From positions 1 to 5,395 of the forward strand of contig DAOVDP010000093.1 in the NCBI GenBank assembly GCA_030669445.1: 5,395 nt of DNA. The letters are read 5' to 3'. The translations under genes were made by a program, and so were the position numbers. Shown here piece after piece: positions 1 to 5,181 of the stretch. The DNA comes from Candidatus Latescibacterota bacterium. Lineage in GTDB: Bacteria > Latescibacterota > MVCY01. The notes under the pieces were generated by a model, which saw only the letters and a program-made list of their open reading frames with translations, was not told the DNA's origin and made no database searches. The stretch's first letter is position 1; every line of letters begins with the position of its first letter.

Positions 1-515
1 GGATCCCTGTCGGCACTCTCCAAATAACCTTTTCTTACTTTGCGGTGAAAGGTGGAGCCTTCACTCTCTAAACGGTCTTTGCTCGCTTTTCTCTGTATGG
101 CCACCTGCGGTGGGATGTCGATTAAGAAAGTGAGCTGTGGAGTTAACCCCCCGGTAGCTACTTGGTTAAGCTGATGTATTAGTTTTTGGTTCAATCCTCG
201 ACCATAGCCCTGATAGGCCAAGGTAGAATCTGTGTAACGGTCGCAGACCACGATTTTCCCCTGTTGGATGGCGGGGCGAATCAGCTCTTCGGTGTGCTGG
301 GCCCGACTGGCCAGATAAAGAAAAAGCTCGGTCAGCCAGATCATCTGGCTGTTTTCCCTGTTCAAAAGCAGGTGACGGATCTTCTCCCCGATTTCTGTTC
401 CCCCTGGTTCGTGAGTGAAAATAACCGGGTAGCCTGCCTCTCTTAAGCCCTCAACCAAAAGTCCTGCCTGAGTGGTTTTTCCACAACAATCGATACCTTC
501 AAATGTTATGAACAT
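1..515 (-). CDS. tmk: Thymidylate kinase (dTMP kinase), 5' part only, C-terminus cut by window edge
   Basis: Phosphorylates dTMP to dTDP with ATP in the cytoplasm, for dTTP synthesis. I translated 171 residues from an ATG at 513-515, open to the window edge; the family is usually about 200-215 residues, so roughly the last 35-40 are missing. Seen: an N-terminal MFITFEGIDCCGKTTQ with the P-loop G7-x4-G12-K13-T14, EPGGT at 36-40, the family signature DRYTDSTLAYQG at 92-103, and the LID-region pattern DRLE...F..KVRKGYL at about 147-165. The P-loop carries two adjacent cysteines where Gly-Cys or Gly-Ser is more usual. The P-loop lacks the arginine of yeast-type enzymes, so it is probably the bacterial type. 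The ribosome binding site GGGGA lies 7-11 bases upstream, and the leader (516-657) can bury it in a hairpin. The window starts exactly with a BamHI site, so the truncation is probably a clone or window edge, not a broken gene. Confidence 0.95.
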   Translation of the reverse strand, partial: MFITFEGIDCCGKTTQAGLLVEGLREAGYPVIFTHEPGGTEIGEKIRHLLLNRENSQMIWLTELFLYLASRAQHTEELIRPAIQQGKIVVCDRYTDSTLAYQGYGRGLNQKLIHQLNQVATGGLTPQLTFLIDIPPQVAIQRKASKDRLESEGSTFHRKVRKGYLESADRD

Positions 516-657
516 CTACTTCCCCATCAAAGAATAGGGAAATAGAAAACGGTGCTGCCTGAAGTTATTTCGTCTGCAGGCAAGCTCCTCAGATGGCTTT
601 GAGTAAATCGCCCAAGACTTTAGCACTTGAGTTTGCCCCCGTTCTCTATTTCCCCAT
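516..657 (-). promoter_or_regulatory. Structured tmk leader with two mutually exclusive stems (riboswitch-like)
   Basis: Seen in the sequence, read as minus-strand RNA. The 16 bases at 639-654 pair with those at 537-552 without a mismatch (one G-U), closing an 86-base interior. Inside are a CUCAAG/CUUGGG hairpin (left arm 627-632, right arm 612-617 by plus numbering), a CUCA/UGAG hairpin, and a GCUUGCCUG/CAGGCAGC stem (about 555-585) with one bulge. The 3' strand of the closing stem (537-545) can instead pair over 9 positions, one a wobble, with 516-524, which carries the tmk Shine-Dalgarno and reaches the start codon. So the closing stem frees the ribosome site and its loss hides it. The interior pieces GGGCAAAC and CAAAGCC recall cyclic-di-GMP-I riboswitches, but there are extra bases between the hairpin and CAAAGCC and I do not see the rest of that consensus. 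The ligand, if any, is unknown. Confidence 0.5.
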
Positions 658-675
658 TTTTTACTTTTTGTTACT

Positions 676-697
676 GGAGAAGTTTTTTCCCTTCTCC
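676..697. other. Hairpin just downstream of ino1
   Basis: GGAGAAG and CTTCTCC form a perfect 7-bp stem with an 8-base A/T-rich loop, 18 bases after the ino1 stop. In the minus-strand transcript it is followed by AGTAACAAAAAG, not by a U-run, so it is not a convincing intrinsic terminator. It may instead mark mRNA processing or 3'-end protection between ino1 and the tmk leader. Confidence 0.35.
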
Positions 698-714
698 CTG
701 AGGCCTAGAACTGA

Positions 715-1821
715 TCAGGTCCCCTTTGGCTTTTTCTCTGCGCCTTTTTTCTGGTACTTGATGATGAATTCTTCTACCCGTTCTCTGGCCTCTGAGTCGC
801 TGTATTGTTTAGGAGGTGACTTCTTGAAGTAGGCCGATGCGGCCTCTAATGCCCCCTTTACTCCGTTATCCAGAGCCAGTTTACAGCACCTTATGGCGTC
901 GATAACTACCCCGGCGGAGTTAGGAGAATCCCAAACCTCTAATTTCAGCTCTAAGTTCAGAGGGACATCCCCGAAGGTTCTTCCCTCCATTCGGAGGTGG
1001 CACCATTTTCTGTCTTCCAGCCAGGGGATGTAATCACTGGGGCCGATATGGATATTATCTGCTCCGATGTCGTAATCCAGTTGGGAGGTTACCGCCTGGG
1101 TCTTGCTGATCTTCTTAGATTCCAGCCGAGAACGCTCCAGCATATTGAGGAAGTCGGTGTTACCACCCACATTAAGCTGGCTAGTGCGTTCAAGTCGTAC
1201 CCCTCTTTGTCTGAACAGCCAGGTAAGGACCCGATGCACAATGGTTGCCCCCACCTGAGATTTTATGTCATCGCCTATCAGGGGCAGTCCCCGCTCTTCA
1301 AAGCGTTTTCGCCAGTAAGCTTGACTGGCTATGAACACGGGGATACAGTTGATGAAACCACACCCAGCCTCAAGCACCTGTTCGACATACCATTTCGTAG
1401 CCTCTTCGCTTCCCACCGGCAGGTAGTTGATTACCACATCGGTCTTTGTCTCTTTCAGGATGCCCACTATGTCATCTGTTGACCCGGGGGCCTTTTTAAT
1501 TATCTCGGAGAGATATTTCCCCAGGCCATCGTGGGTCATTCCCCGGTGCACTTTCACTCCTAAGTTGGGCACATCGGAGAATTTGTAAGTGTTATTCGGA
1601 TAAGTGAAGATGGCCTTGCTTAAATCTTTTCCGACCTTGTTTTTATCAATATCAAAGGCGGCTACAAACTGGATATCGCGCACATGGTATCCGCCTAAAT
1701 TGACATGCATCAACCCAGGGACAAAATCGGTCTCTTTGGCGTTTTTGTAGAACTCTACCCCCTGTATCAATGAAGAGGCACAGTTGCCAACACCAATAAT
1801 GGCCACATTTATCTTGCTCAT
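715..1821 (-). CDS. ino1: Inositol-3-phosphate synthase (myo-inositol-1-phosphate synthase), prokaryotic type
   Basis: Converts D-glucose 6-phosphate to 1L-myo-inositol 1-phosphate using tightly bound NAD, the committed step of inositol synthesis; cytoplasmic. The 368 residues match the shorter bacterial/archaeal form (about 360-390; eukaryotic forms exceed 500). Seen: an N-terminal Rossmann NAD site GVGNCASSL at 10-18, [11 protein letters not shown] at 131-141, [12 protein letters not shown] at 183-194, [11 protein letters not shown] at 217-227, [14 protein letters not shown] at 260-273 and [13 protein letters not shown] at 299-311, the conserved blocks around the active site. The tail is lysine-rich. 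The ATG at 1819-1821 follows GAAAGGAGG (1827-1835) with 5 bases between, so the start is firm. The phosphatidyltransferase at 3684-4349 is the probable user of the product, but about 1.9 kb of integron-like sequence separates them. I see no clear promoter just upstream, so it may be read from a distant or cassette promoter. Confidence 0.96.
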   Translation of the reverse strand: MSKINVAIIGVGNCASSLIQGVEFYKNAKETDFVPGLMHVNLGGYHVRDIQFVAAFDIDKNKVGKDLSKAIFTYPNNTYKFSDVPNLGVKVHRGMTHDGLGKYLSEIIKKAPGSTDDIVGILKETKTDVVINYLPVGSEEATKWYVEQVLEAGCGFINCIPVFIASQAYWRKRFEERGLPLIGDDIKSQVGATIVHRVLTWLFRQRGVRLERTSQLNVGGNTDFLNMLERSRLESKKISKTQAVTSQLDYDIGADNIHIGPSDYIPWLEDRKWCHLRMEGRTFGDVPLNLELKLEVWDSPNSAGVVIDAIRCCKLALDNGVKGALEAASAYFKKSPPKQYSDSEARERVEEFIIKYQKKGAEKKPKGT

Positions 1822-1925
1822 TAAATCCTCCTTTCTAAGGGTTTTTGGTTAACTTAGCTGTTTTTCTTCGCCGGGAAGCAAGGGTAGCCACTGAAAACGA
1901 TGGCAGGAATCACCCGCTACTTCGC
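1822..1925. other. Leader of ino1, no gene seen
   Basis: About 100 bases between the attC-like element and the ino1 start. It holds the strong ino1 Shine-Dalgarno (1827-1835). I find no open frame with family similarity and no convincing promoter or terminator. It is probably chromosomal sequence at the far border of the integron-like insertion. Confidence 0.4.
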
Positions 1926-1983
1926 GTTTAAGGTCAGAATTCAGCTGCCGGCGAATCCGATCGGCTGCAATGATTGGTTAGGA
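1926..1983 (-). repeat. attC-like (59-base element) recombination site of the toxin-antitoxin cassette, degenerate
   Basis: Read on the minus strand, the element opens with TCCTAAC (1983 to 1977; consensus RYYYAAC, one mismatch), overlapping the toxin TAA stop, and closes with CTTAAAC (1932 to 1926; consensus GTTRRRY, one mismatch, at the G next to the crossover). In between lie near-complementary inner arms, ATTGCAGCCG (1971 to 1962) and the complement of ATTCAGCTGCCG (1939-1950), which pair with one extrahelical base and a small bulge. The 58-bp length, nested arms, stop codon inside the first core and orientation are those of short integron attC sites. The core mismatches suggest decay or a divergent integrase specificity. 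A covariance search for attC sites would decide it. Confidence 0.5.
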
Positions 1984-2448
1984 GCAGTGTATCAATTGTT
2001 CATCAGCTAATCTCAATACTTCCTCTTCCATCGCTTCTGAAATCCTAAACTTTGCGGATTTGAGTTTTTCTAATACAGCCCTCACAGAATTTATAATCCC
2101 CTCCTGTTTAGCCTTCAAGATAACACCCAATAATCCAGTGAATTTCAAATCCAAATTTTGGGCTACCTTCCTTGCTTTTCGATCATCCAATATCATCAAA
2201 CTATCTTCAATCTCGAGAGAAAGGGCCATTGTACTAGCTTCTCCCAAGTCTACCAAATTATTCAACATCTGCAGGTACTTTCTGTCTGAAACTTCCTTAA
2301 TCTCAATCCAATCCGCTAAACTTCTGCCAAACTCATCAAAAACTTCTTCAGTGATATAGATTCTTCCATAAAGCTCTCTCAATATAAACATCATACCAAT
2401 ATTATCCAAAGTAATCAAACAACTCGAATTGGAAATCACATTAGGCAT
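1978..2448 (-). CDS. PIN-domain toxin, DUF3368 family
   Basis: Predicted Mg2+-dependent RNase toxin of the PIN superfamily, DUF3368 branch, paired with a UPF0175 antitoxin. The 156 residues match the family length. Seen: an N-terminal strand VISNSSCLITL (4-14), where the first acidic PIN position is Asn7, as in some members; an acidic helix EEVFDEFG (34-41); GEAS (69-72); the acidic LDDRKARKVA (87-96); and LKFTGLLGVILKAK (101-114), a hallmark block of this family. The other expected acidic residues (E70, D88, D89) are present, so activity is plausible. The start codon overlaps the antitoxin end by 8 bases, which implies translational coupling and keeps antitoxin in excess. The stop overlaps the attC-like element. 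The target RNA cannot be told from the sequence. Confidence 0.88.
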   Translation of the reverse strand: MPNVISNSSCLITLDNIGMMFILRELYGRIYITEEVFDEFGRSLADWIEIKEVSDRKYLQMLNNLVDLGEASTMALSLEIEDSLMILDDRKARKVAQNLDLKFTGLLGVILKAKQEGIINSVRAVLEKLKSAKFRISEAMEEEVLRLADEQLIHCS

Positions 2449-2668
2449 GTTTAAAATCCTTCTCTATTTCTTCTACATCATAATTAAAAAGCGAAACCCC
2501 ATAATCACCAAGCAATTCCATAAAGGTTCGTTTGGAAACTCCGGCTAAGTCCGCGGCTTGTCCAAGGGAGAGTTTTCCTTCTTCATATAATTTTGAGGCT
2601 AAGATTAGGGTCAACTCTCTTGGCTCAACATCCACAAAGTCTGGTATGCTGATTTGTATCGTCTGCAT
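2441..2668 (-). CDS. UPF0175-family antitoxin / small DNA-binding protein
   Basis: A 75-residue protein of the UPF0175 family, usually found directly before a DUF3368 PIN toxin and thought to be its antitoxin and autoregulator. Seen: an N-terminal strand IQISIPDFV, a helix LTLILASKLYEEGK at about 20-33, then the family core LSLGQAADLAGVSKRTFMEL at about 34-53, a helix-turn-helix-like segment, followed by LLGDYGVSLFNYD and an acidic tail ending EKDFKHA that probably binds the toxin. The start at 2666-2668 has TAAGGAGG at 2679-2686, 10 bases upstream, a long but acceptable spacing. The gene ends 8 bases inside the toxin gene. Upstream, TTGAT at 2699-2703 and ATCAA at 2715-2719 could be an operator. 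Confidence 0.88.
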   Translation of the reverse strand: MQTIQISIPDFVDVEPRELTLILASKLYEEGKLSLGQAADLAGVSKRTFMELLGDYGVSLFNYDVEEIEKDFKHA

Positions 2669-2698
2669 GATGAATTATCCTCCTTACCTCTGATTTCT

Positions 2699-2719
2699 TT
2701 GATATTCAAATTGGATCAA
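2699..2719. promoter_or_regulatory. Inverted repeat, possible operator of the toxin-antitoxin operon
   Basis: TTGAT and ATCAA are separated by 11 bases, about 30 bases before the antitoxin start. Its position fits autorepression by the antitoxin. The only -10-like hexamers nearby (TATCAA, GAATAT on the minus strand) have poor -35 partners, so I do not call a promoter. Short repeats like this also arise by chance. Confidence 0.25.
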
Positions 2720-2745
2720 CAACAAAGCGTTCTTCGAGTTCCATA

Positions 2746-2760
2746 CCACCACCACCACCA
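2746..2760. repeat. CCA trinucleotide repeat, five units
   Basis: Five exact CCA units in a row (GGT-rich on the coding strand) lie just inside the proposed cassette start and next to the GTTAGGG core. No supported gene reads through it. It could vary in length by slippage and so change the cassette leader. Confidence 0.7.
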
Positions 2761-2764
2761 CTGC

Positions 2765-2981
2765 CCCTAACCCATATTAGACGACCTAAAAGAAATGTCA
2801 AATACGTCAGATTATGACGTATAAAACGCCAAGAGATTTCGGAAAAAGGTCGCCATAATAGATTAATTAATAAGATATAACAGTTCAAAAGCAAAAAATA
2901 AACTACCAGGTTTATGCACCAGCAAATGTCGCATAAGACCACAATGCGGTTGGGCTTCGGCAATACTGAGGGTTGGCGTAG
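2765..2981 (-). other. Non-coding stretch between integrase and cassette: candidate attI or worn attC
   Basis: About 215 bases without a credible gene. On the minus strand it begins near GCCCAAC (2955 to 2949), an exact match to the integron R'' core RYYYAAC, 27 bases after the integrase stop, and ends with GTTAGGG (2771 to 2765), one base off the R' core GTTRRRY. The GCCCAAC core is preceded on the plus strand by a CGCAT/ATGCG hairpin (2930-2934, 2944-2948). At 191 bp it would be a long attC. Alternatively GTTAGGG is the crossover of an attI lying on the 3' side of the integrase. The central part is strongly A+T-rich. I cannot choose between the two readings. Confidence 0.35.
2775..2860. repeat. 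Large imperfect palindrome (cruciform-forming), 86 bp
   Basis: Four nested stems: ATACGTCA (2802-2809) with TGACGTAT (2815-2822) around a 5-base loop; GAAAT (2792-2796) with ATTTC (2836-2840); CGACCT (2782-2787) with AGGTCG (2847-2852); TATTA (2775-2779) with TAATA (2856-2860). That is 24 paired positions separated by uneven internal loops. It stops 3 bases from the GTTAGGG core. Folded-strand sites with offset bases are how integron attC sites are recognised, but the arms here do not end in matching core boxes. Confidence 0.65.
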
Positions 2982-3677
2982 CTACAGAAAATCAGCCGGG
3001 CTTTTGACACCCATACCGCCTCGCTTGAGCACGTGGGTGTAAATCATCGTCGTGCTTACATCTTTGTGCCCTAACAACTCCTGGACAGTACGGATGTCAT
3101 GTCCAGCTTCCAGCAAATGCGTGGCAAAGGAGTGCCTGAAGGTGTGACAGCTTGCATGTTTGTTGATTCCAGCCTTTCGTATTGCCGCCTTGACTGCCCT
3201 CTGCAAAACCTTCTCACCAAGGTGATGCCGTCGCTTTGCTCCAGAACGTGGATCAATAGATAATTGTGAGGCCGGGAATACATACTGCCATCCCCACTCA
3301 TGGTTAACATTGGGATATTTTCTCTCCAACGCGTAGGACAAATAGACGGTTCCATATCCATTTTTTAGATCTGCTTCATGAACCTCTTTTACTCTTTTCA
3401 AATGTTCCTTCAATGGTCTTTTCACGTTTTGGGGCAACATCGTCCCCCGATCCCTTTCGCCTTTCGCATCTCTCACCATAATCTGATTATAATTGAAGTC
3501 AACGTCCTTTACCCGCAACCGAAAACACTCCATCAGTCGCAAGCCTGAGCCGTAAAGCAGCATAGCCATAATCCAATTGGTCCCAGAAAGCTGATTTAAT
3601 ACGGCCTTGGCCTCTTCCCCGGTAAACACAACGGGCAATCGCTTCGGTTTCTTCGCCCAAGCCACGTCTGGGTCCAA
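2982..3677 (-). CDS. intI: Integron integrase (tyrosine recombinase), N-terminally truncated, probably a remnant
   Basis: Catalytic domain of an integron-type tyrosine recombinase, which would recombine attI and attC sites. Seen in 231 residues: [11 protein letters not shown] at 9-19, [11 protein letters not shown] with catalytic R47, K72, the integron-integrase-specific insertion with YALERKYPN (115-123) and EWGWQYVFP (127-135), HTFRH with H178 and R181, LLGH with H204, and the nucleophile Y213 in MIYTHV. All catalytic residues are present. IntI proteins are normally about 310-340 residues; the roughly 90-100-residue N-terminal DNA-clamping domain is missing. The frame is closed upstream by the TAG that ends the phosphatidyltransferase, only two codons before the first usable start, TTG at 3675-3677. 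AGGA lies 9 bases ahead, so some translation is possible. Without the clamp domain I expect no normal recombination. The gene reads in the same direction as the cassette. Confidence 0.9.
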   Translation of the reverse strand: MDPDVAWAKKPKRLPVVFTGEEAKAVLNQLSGTNWIMAMLLYGSGLRLMECFRLRVKDVDFNYNQIMVRDAKGERDRGTMLPQNVKRPLKEHLKRVKEVHEADLKNGYGTVYLSYALERKYPNVNHEWGWQYVFPASQLSIDPRSGAKRRHHLGEKVLQRAVKAAIRKAGINKHASCHTFRHSFATHLLEAGHDIRTVQELLGHKDVSTTMIYTHVLKRGGMGVKSPADFL

Positions 3678-3683
3678 CTCTCC

Positions 3684-4349
3684 CTATCCTGAAGCTCTGG
3701 TGTCTTCCTTTTCCAGGTTCAGGGGCTTTGTCTTCGTCCAGACATGGTATATCCTCTCGACGACCGTATAGTTGGCCAGCACAGCCAATATCCAGATTGC
3801 CACTGTCAGACCGATTCTTCCGAAAAGGGCTCCTAAGGCCACTGCCAAGGTGCGTTGGGTTCTTTGCATCAGACCGCCCTGGCACTCGATTCCCAGCCCT
3901 TCGGCCCGGGCGCGCACATAACTCACTAATAGAGAACCTGCCAGGGCAAACAACAGGGCCATTTTGGTTAATATCCCACCCGTGCGTACCAGATAGAAAG
4001 CGATGCCGAAGAAGATAAACGCCTCGGAGTAACGGTCTAAAGTTGAATCCAACAGGGCGCCGAACCGTGTTCCTCTGTTAGCTGCCCGGGCAACTTGTCC
4101 GTCGAGGACATCGCAAAGCCCTGCCAGCAGCACGAGAATACCAACCCAGGGAAACCACCCCACGGCAAAGGCTAAAGCGGCCCCGATGCTTAACAACAAC
4201 CCCAAGCCAGTGAAGAGATCGGGCCGCAGCCCGAGGTTGGCAAGTAATTCCACCAGAGGTCTCACGAAGCGGGCAAAACCCTCTTTTAGGTTGCCGTTGA
4301 ACATCATTTCCCGGCTGAATAACCTGGAGAAGAACATCCCTAATCTCAC
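3684..4349 (-). CDS. CDP-alcohol phosphatidyltransferase, probable phosphatidylinositol-phosphate synthase
   Basis: Membrane enzyme that moves a phosphatidyl group from CDP-diacylglycerol to an alcohol acceptor. Seen in 221 residues: an amphipathic N-terminus, then the complete family signature D80-x2-D83-G84-x2-A87-R88-x8-G97-x3-D101-x3-D105, whose aspartates bind the metal ions, and about six hydrophobic segments (near 45-62, 68-79, 108-121, 127-143, 165-177, 181-195). SYVRARAEGLG at 143-153 follows the signature as in phosphatidylinositol-phosphate synthases and PgsA-like enzymes. The acceptor is inferred from context: inositol-3-phosphate synthase on the same strand points to inositol phosphate, but glycerol 3-phosphate (PgsA) cannot be excluded. 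The start is GTG at 4347-4349, 11 bases after AGGAGG (4361-4366); an ATG four codons later would be 23 bases away. The Shine-Dalgarno contains the rsmI stop, so the two genes are coupled. Confidence 0.88.
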   Translation of the reverse strand: MRLGMFFSRLFSREMMFNGNLKEGFARFVRPLVELLANLGLRPDLFTGLGLLLSIGAALAFAVGWFPWVGILVLLAGLCDVLDGQVARAANRGTRFGALLDSTLDRYSEAFIFFGIAFYLVRTGGILTKMALLFALAGSLLVSYVRARAEGLGIECQGGLMQRTQRTLAVALGALFGRIGLTVAIWILAVLANYTVVERIYHVWTKTKPLNLEKEDTRASG

Positions 4350-4360
4350 AAGAAGAAATA

Positions 4361-4368
4361 CCTCCTTA
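4361..4368 (-). promoter_or_regulatory. Shine-Dalgarno of the phosphatidyltransferase fused to the rsmI stop codon
   Basis: Minus-strand TAAGGAGG: the first three bases are the rsmI stop (4366-4368) and AAGGAGG is the ribosome site for the next gene. A ribosome finishing rsmI therefore ends on this site, favouring coupled translation. Its 11-base distance supports the GTG start at 4349. Confidence 0.8.
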
Positions 4369-5079
4369 GTCTATAGGATCCGTCCGATCGATTTTCTCCA
4401 CTCCTCTGACAACCAGGACAAACTCTCCCCGAGGTTTCTTATCTTTGAACTGCTCGATAATCTGGCTCAATTTACCTCTGAGGGTTTCTTCGAACCTTTT
4501 AGTCAACTCTCTGCAGAGGCAGACCTCTCTGTCTCCCAGAATCTGGTAGGCATCGGTCAGCAACTGCAAAATTCGGTGGGGCGATTCGAAAAGCAGGACA
4601 GTTCTGTTTTCTTGGTTCAGTTCCTGCAGCCGCTTCCTTCTTCGGGATTTTCTGGCAGGCAGAAATCCTTCAAACACAAATCGATCAGTGGGCAAACCCG
4701 AGACCACCAAGGCAGCCATTGGTGCCGAAACTCCCGGGATGGGAATCGCTGGGATCTGATTCTCTAAGGTATGTTTCACCAGGAAATAAGCAGGGTCAGA
4801 GATCCCCGGAGTCCCAGCATCGGAGACTACAGCAACCGATTGGCCAGAAAGTATTTGGCGAATCAAAAGGGGAGTCTTCCTCTCCTTATTGTGATCGTGG
4901 TAGCTGGTGACACGGGGGCCTTTGATCTGGTAGTGAGCCAGCAATTGTCTGCTGCGACGAGTGTCCTCGGCAGCGATGATATTCACCTCTTTAAGCACCC
5001 TCAGGGCACGAAGTGTTATGTCCTCTAAGTTGCCAATGGGAGTGCTTACAATGTAGAGCTGCCCGTTTTTCTGCCCCAC
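4366..5079 (-). CDS. rsmI: 16S rRNA (cytidine(1402)-2'-O)-methyltransferase RsmI
   Basis: SAM-dependent tetrapyrrole-methylase-fold enzyme that 2'-O-methylates C1402 in the decoding centre of 16S rRNA. Seen: LYIVSTPIGNLEDITLRAL near the N-terminus, AAEDTRRSRQLL, a glycine-rich SDAGTPGISDP block, IPIPGVSAPMAALVVSGLP (SAM/substrate loop), FVFEGFLP, and VLLFESPHRI followed by CRELTKRFEE. From the GTG at 5077-5079 it has 237 residues. The frame stays open upstream to a TTG at 5151, but that TTG forms the -35 element of a good promoter, and AGAGG (5088-5092) lies 8 bases before the GTG, so I choose the GTG. Family members are often about 280 residues with a C-terminal helix-turn-helix domain; here the protein ends just after GEFVLVVRG, so that domain is absent. 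It is the first gene of the minus-strand run. Confidence 0.95.
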   Translation of the reverse strand: MGQKNGQLYIVSTPIGNLEDITLRALRVLKEVNIIAAEDTRRSRQLLAHYQIKGPRVTSYHDHNKERKTPLLIRQILSGQSVAVVSDAGTPGISDPAYFLVKHTLENQIPAIPIPGVSAPMAALVVSGLPTDRFVFEGFLPARKSRRRKRLQELNQENRTVLLFESPHRILQLLTDAYQILGDREVCLCRELTKRFEETLRGKLSQIIEQFKDKKPRGEFVLVVRGVEKIDRTDPID

Positions 5080-5122
5080 GCTTCTTCCCTCTCTGCTTTC
5101 GGGGTTTAAATCCTTAAAGCTG

Positions 5123-5151
5123 AATATAACATAGAATCTTCCCCTTAGCAA
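5123..5151 (-). promoter_or_regulatory. Sigma-70-type promoter for rsmI
   Basis: On the minus strand, TTGCTA (5146-5151, 4 of 6 to TTGACA) and TATATT (5123-5128, 5 of 6 to TATAAT) have the ideal 17-base spacer. Transcription would begin near 5116, giving a leader of about 36 bases before the GTG at 5079. It lies 31 bases from the first DnaA box, so DnaA binding could influence it. Confidence 0.6.
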
Positions 5152-5181
5152 GAGAAAAATTCCTCCAGGATGGCGAAGGAG

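Larger units (their letters stand above)
1926..2771 (-). mobile_element. Putative integron gene cassette carrying a toxin-antitoxin pair
   Basis: Proposed limits: a GTTAGGG core (minus strand, 2771 to 2765) upstream of the antitoxin, and the attC-like element ending at 1926. The cassette ends share an inverted repeat: GGTTAGGAGCAGTG at 1976-1989 matches the minus strand of 2759-2772 at 13 of 14 bases. Contents in order are a 100-base leader, antitoxin, toxin and attC. The stretch is visibly richer in A+T than rsmI, the phosphatidyltransferase or ino1. Toxin-antitoxin pairs with their own promoters are common stabilising cassettes in chromosomal integrons. The boundaries are inferred, and without attC confirmation this could be an ordinary toxin-antitoxin insertion. 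Confidence 0.45.

Noticed and set aside
1..6. BamHI site GGATCC at the very first base (another at 4376-4381)
   Set aside because: Most likely a cloning or window boundary, not biology; it only suggests that the tmk truncation is artificial.
186..446. Plus-strand open frame of 86 codons
   Set aside because: It lies wholly inside the tmk coding region on the other strand, whose motifs are unmistakable.
553..638. Firm cyclic-di-GMP-I riboswitch call for the tmk leader
   Set aside because: GGGCAAAC and CAAAGCC recall it, but extra bases separate the hairpin from CAAAGCC and I do not find the GGGTTACC-like 3' part. Kept only as a comparison to test.
676..697. Hairpin after ino1 as an intrinsic terminator
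   Set aside because: The minus-strand transcript has A-rich, not U-rich, sequence after the stem.
997..1482. Plus-strand open frame of 161 codons
   Set aside because: Antisense shadow of inositol-3-phosphate synthase; no recognisable domain.
2706..2963. 85-codon minus-strand frame with a hydrophobic middle and a glycine run
   Set aside because: It crosses the CCA repeat and the 86-bp palindrome, has no family resemblance and no good ribosome site; the glycine run is just the repeat read in this frame.
3499..3885. Minus-strand 128-codon frame spanning the phosphatidyltransferase/integrase junction
   Set aside because: Overlaps two recognised genes in another frame; composition is arginine- and glycine-rich shadow sequence. 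I also checked it for the missing integrase N-terminus and saw none.
4186..4767. Plus-strand 193-codon frame
   Set aside because: Antisense to the start of the phosphatidyltransferase and the end of rsmI; no family features.
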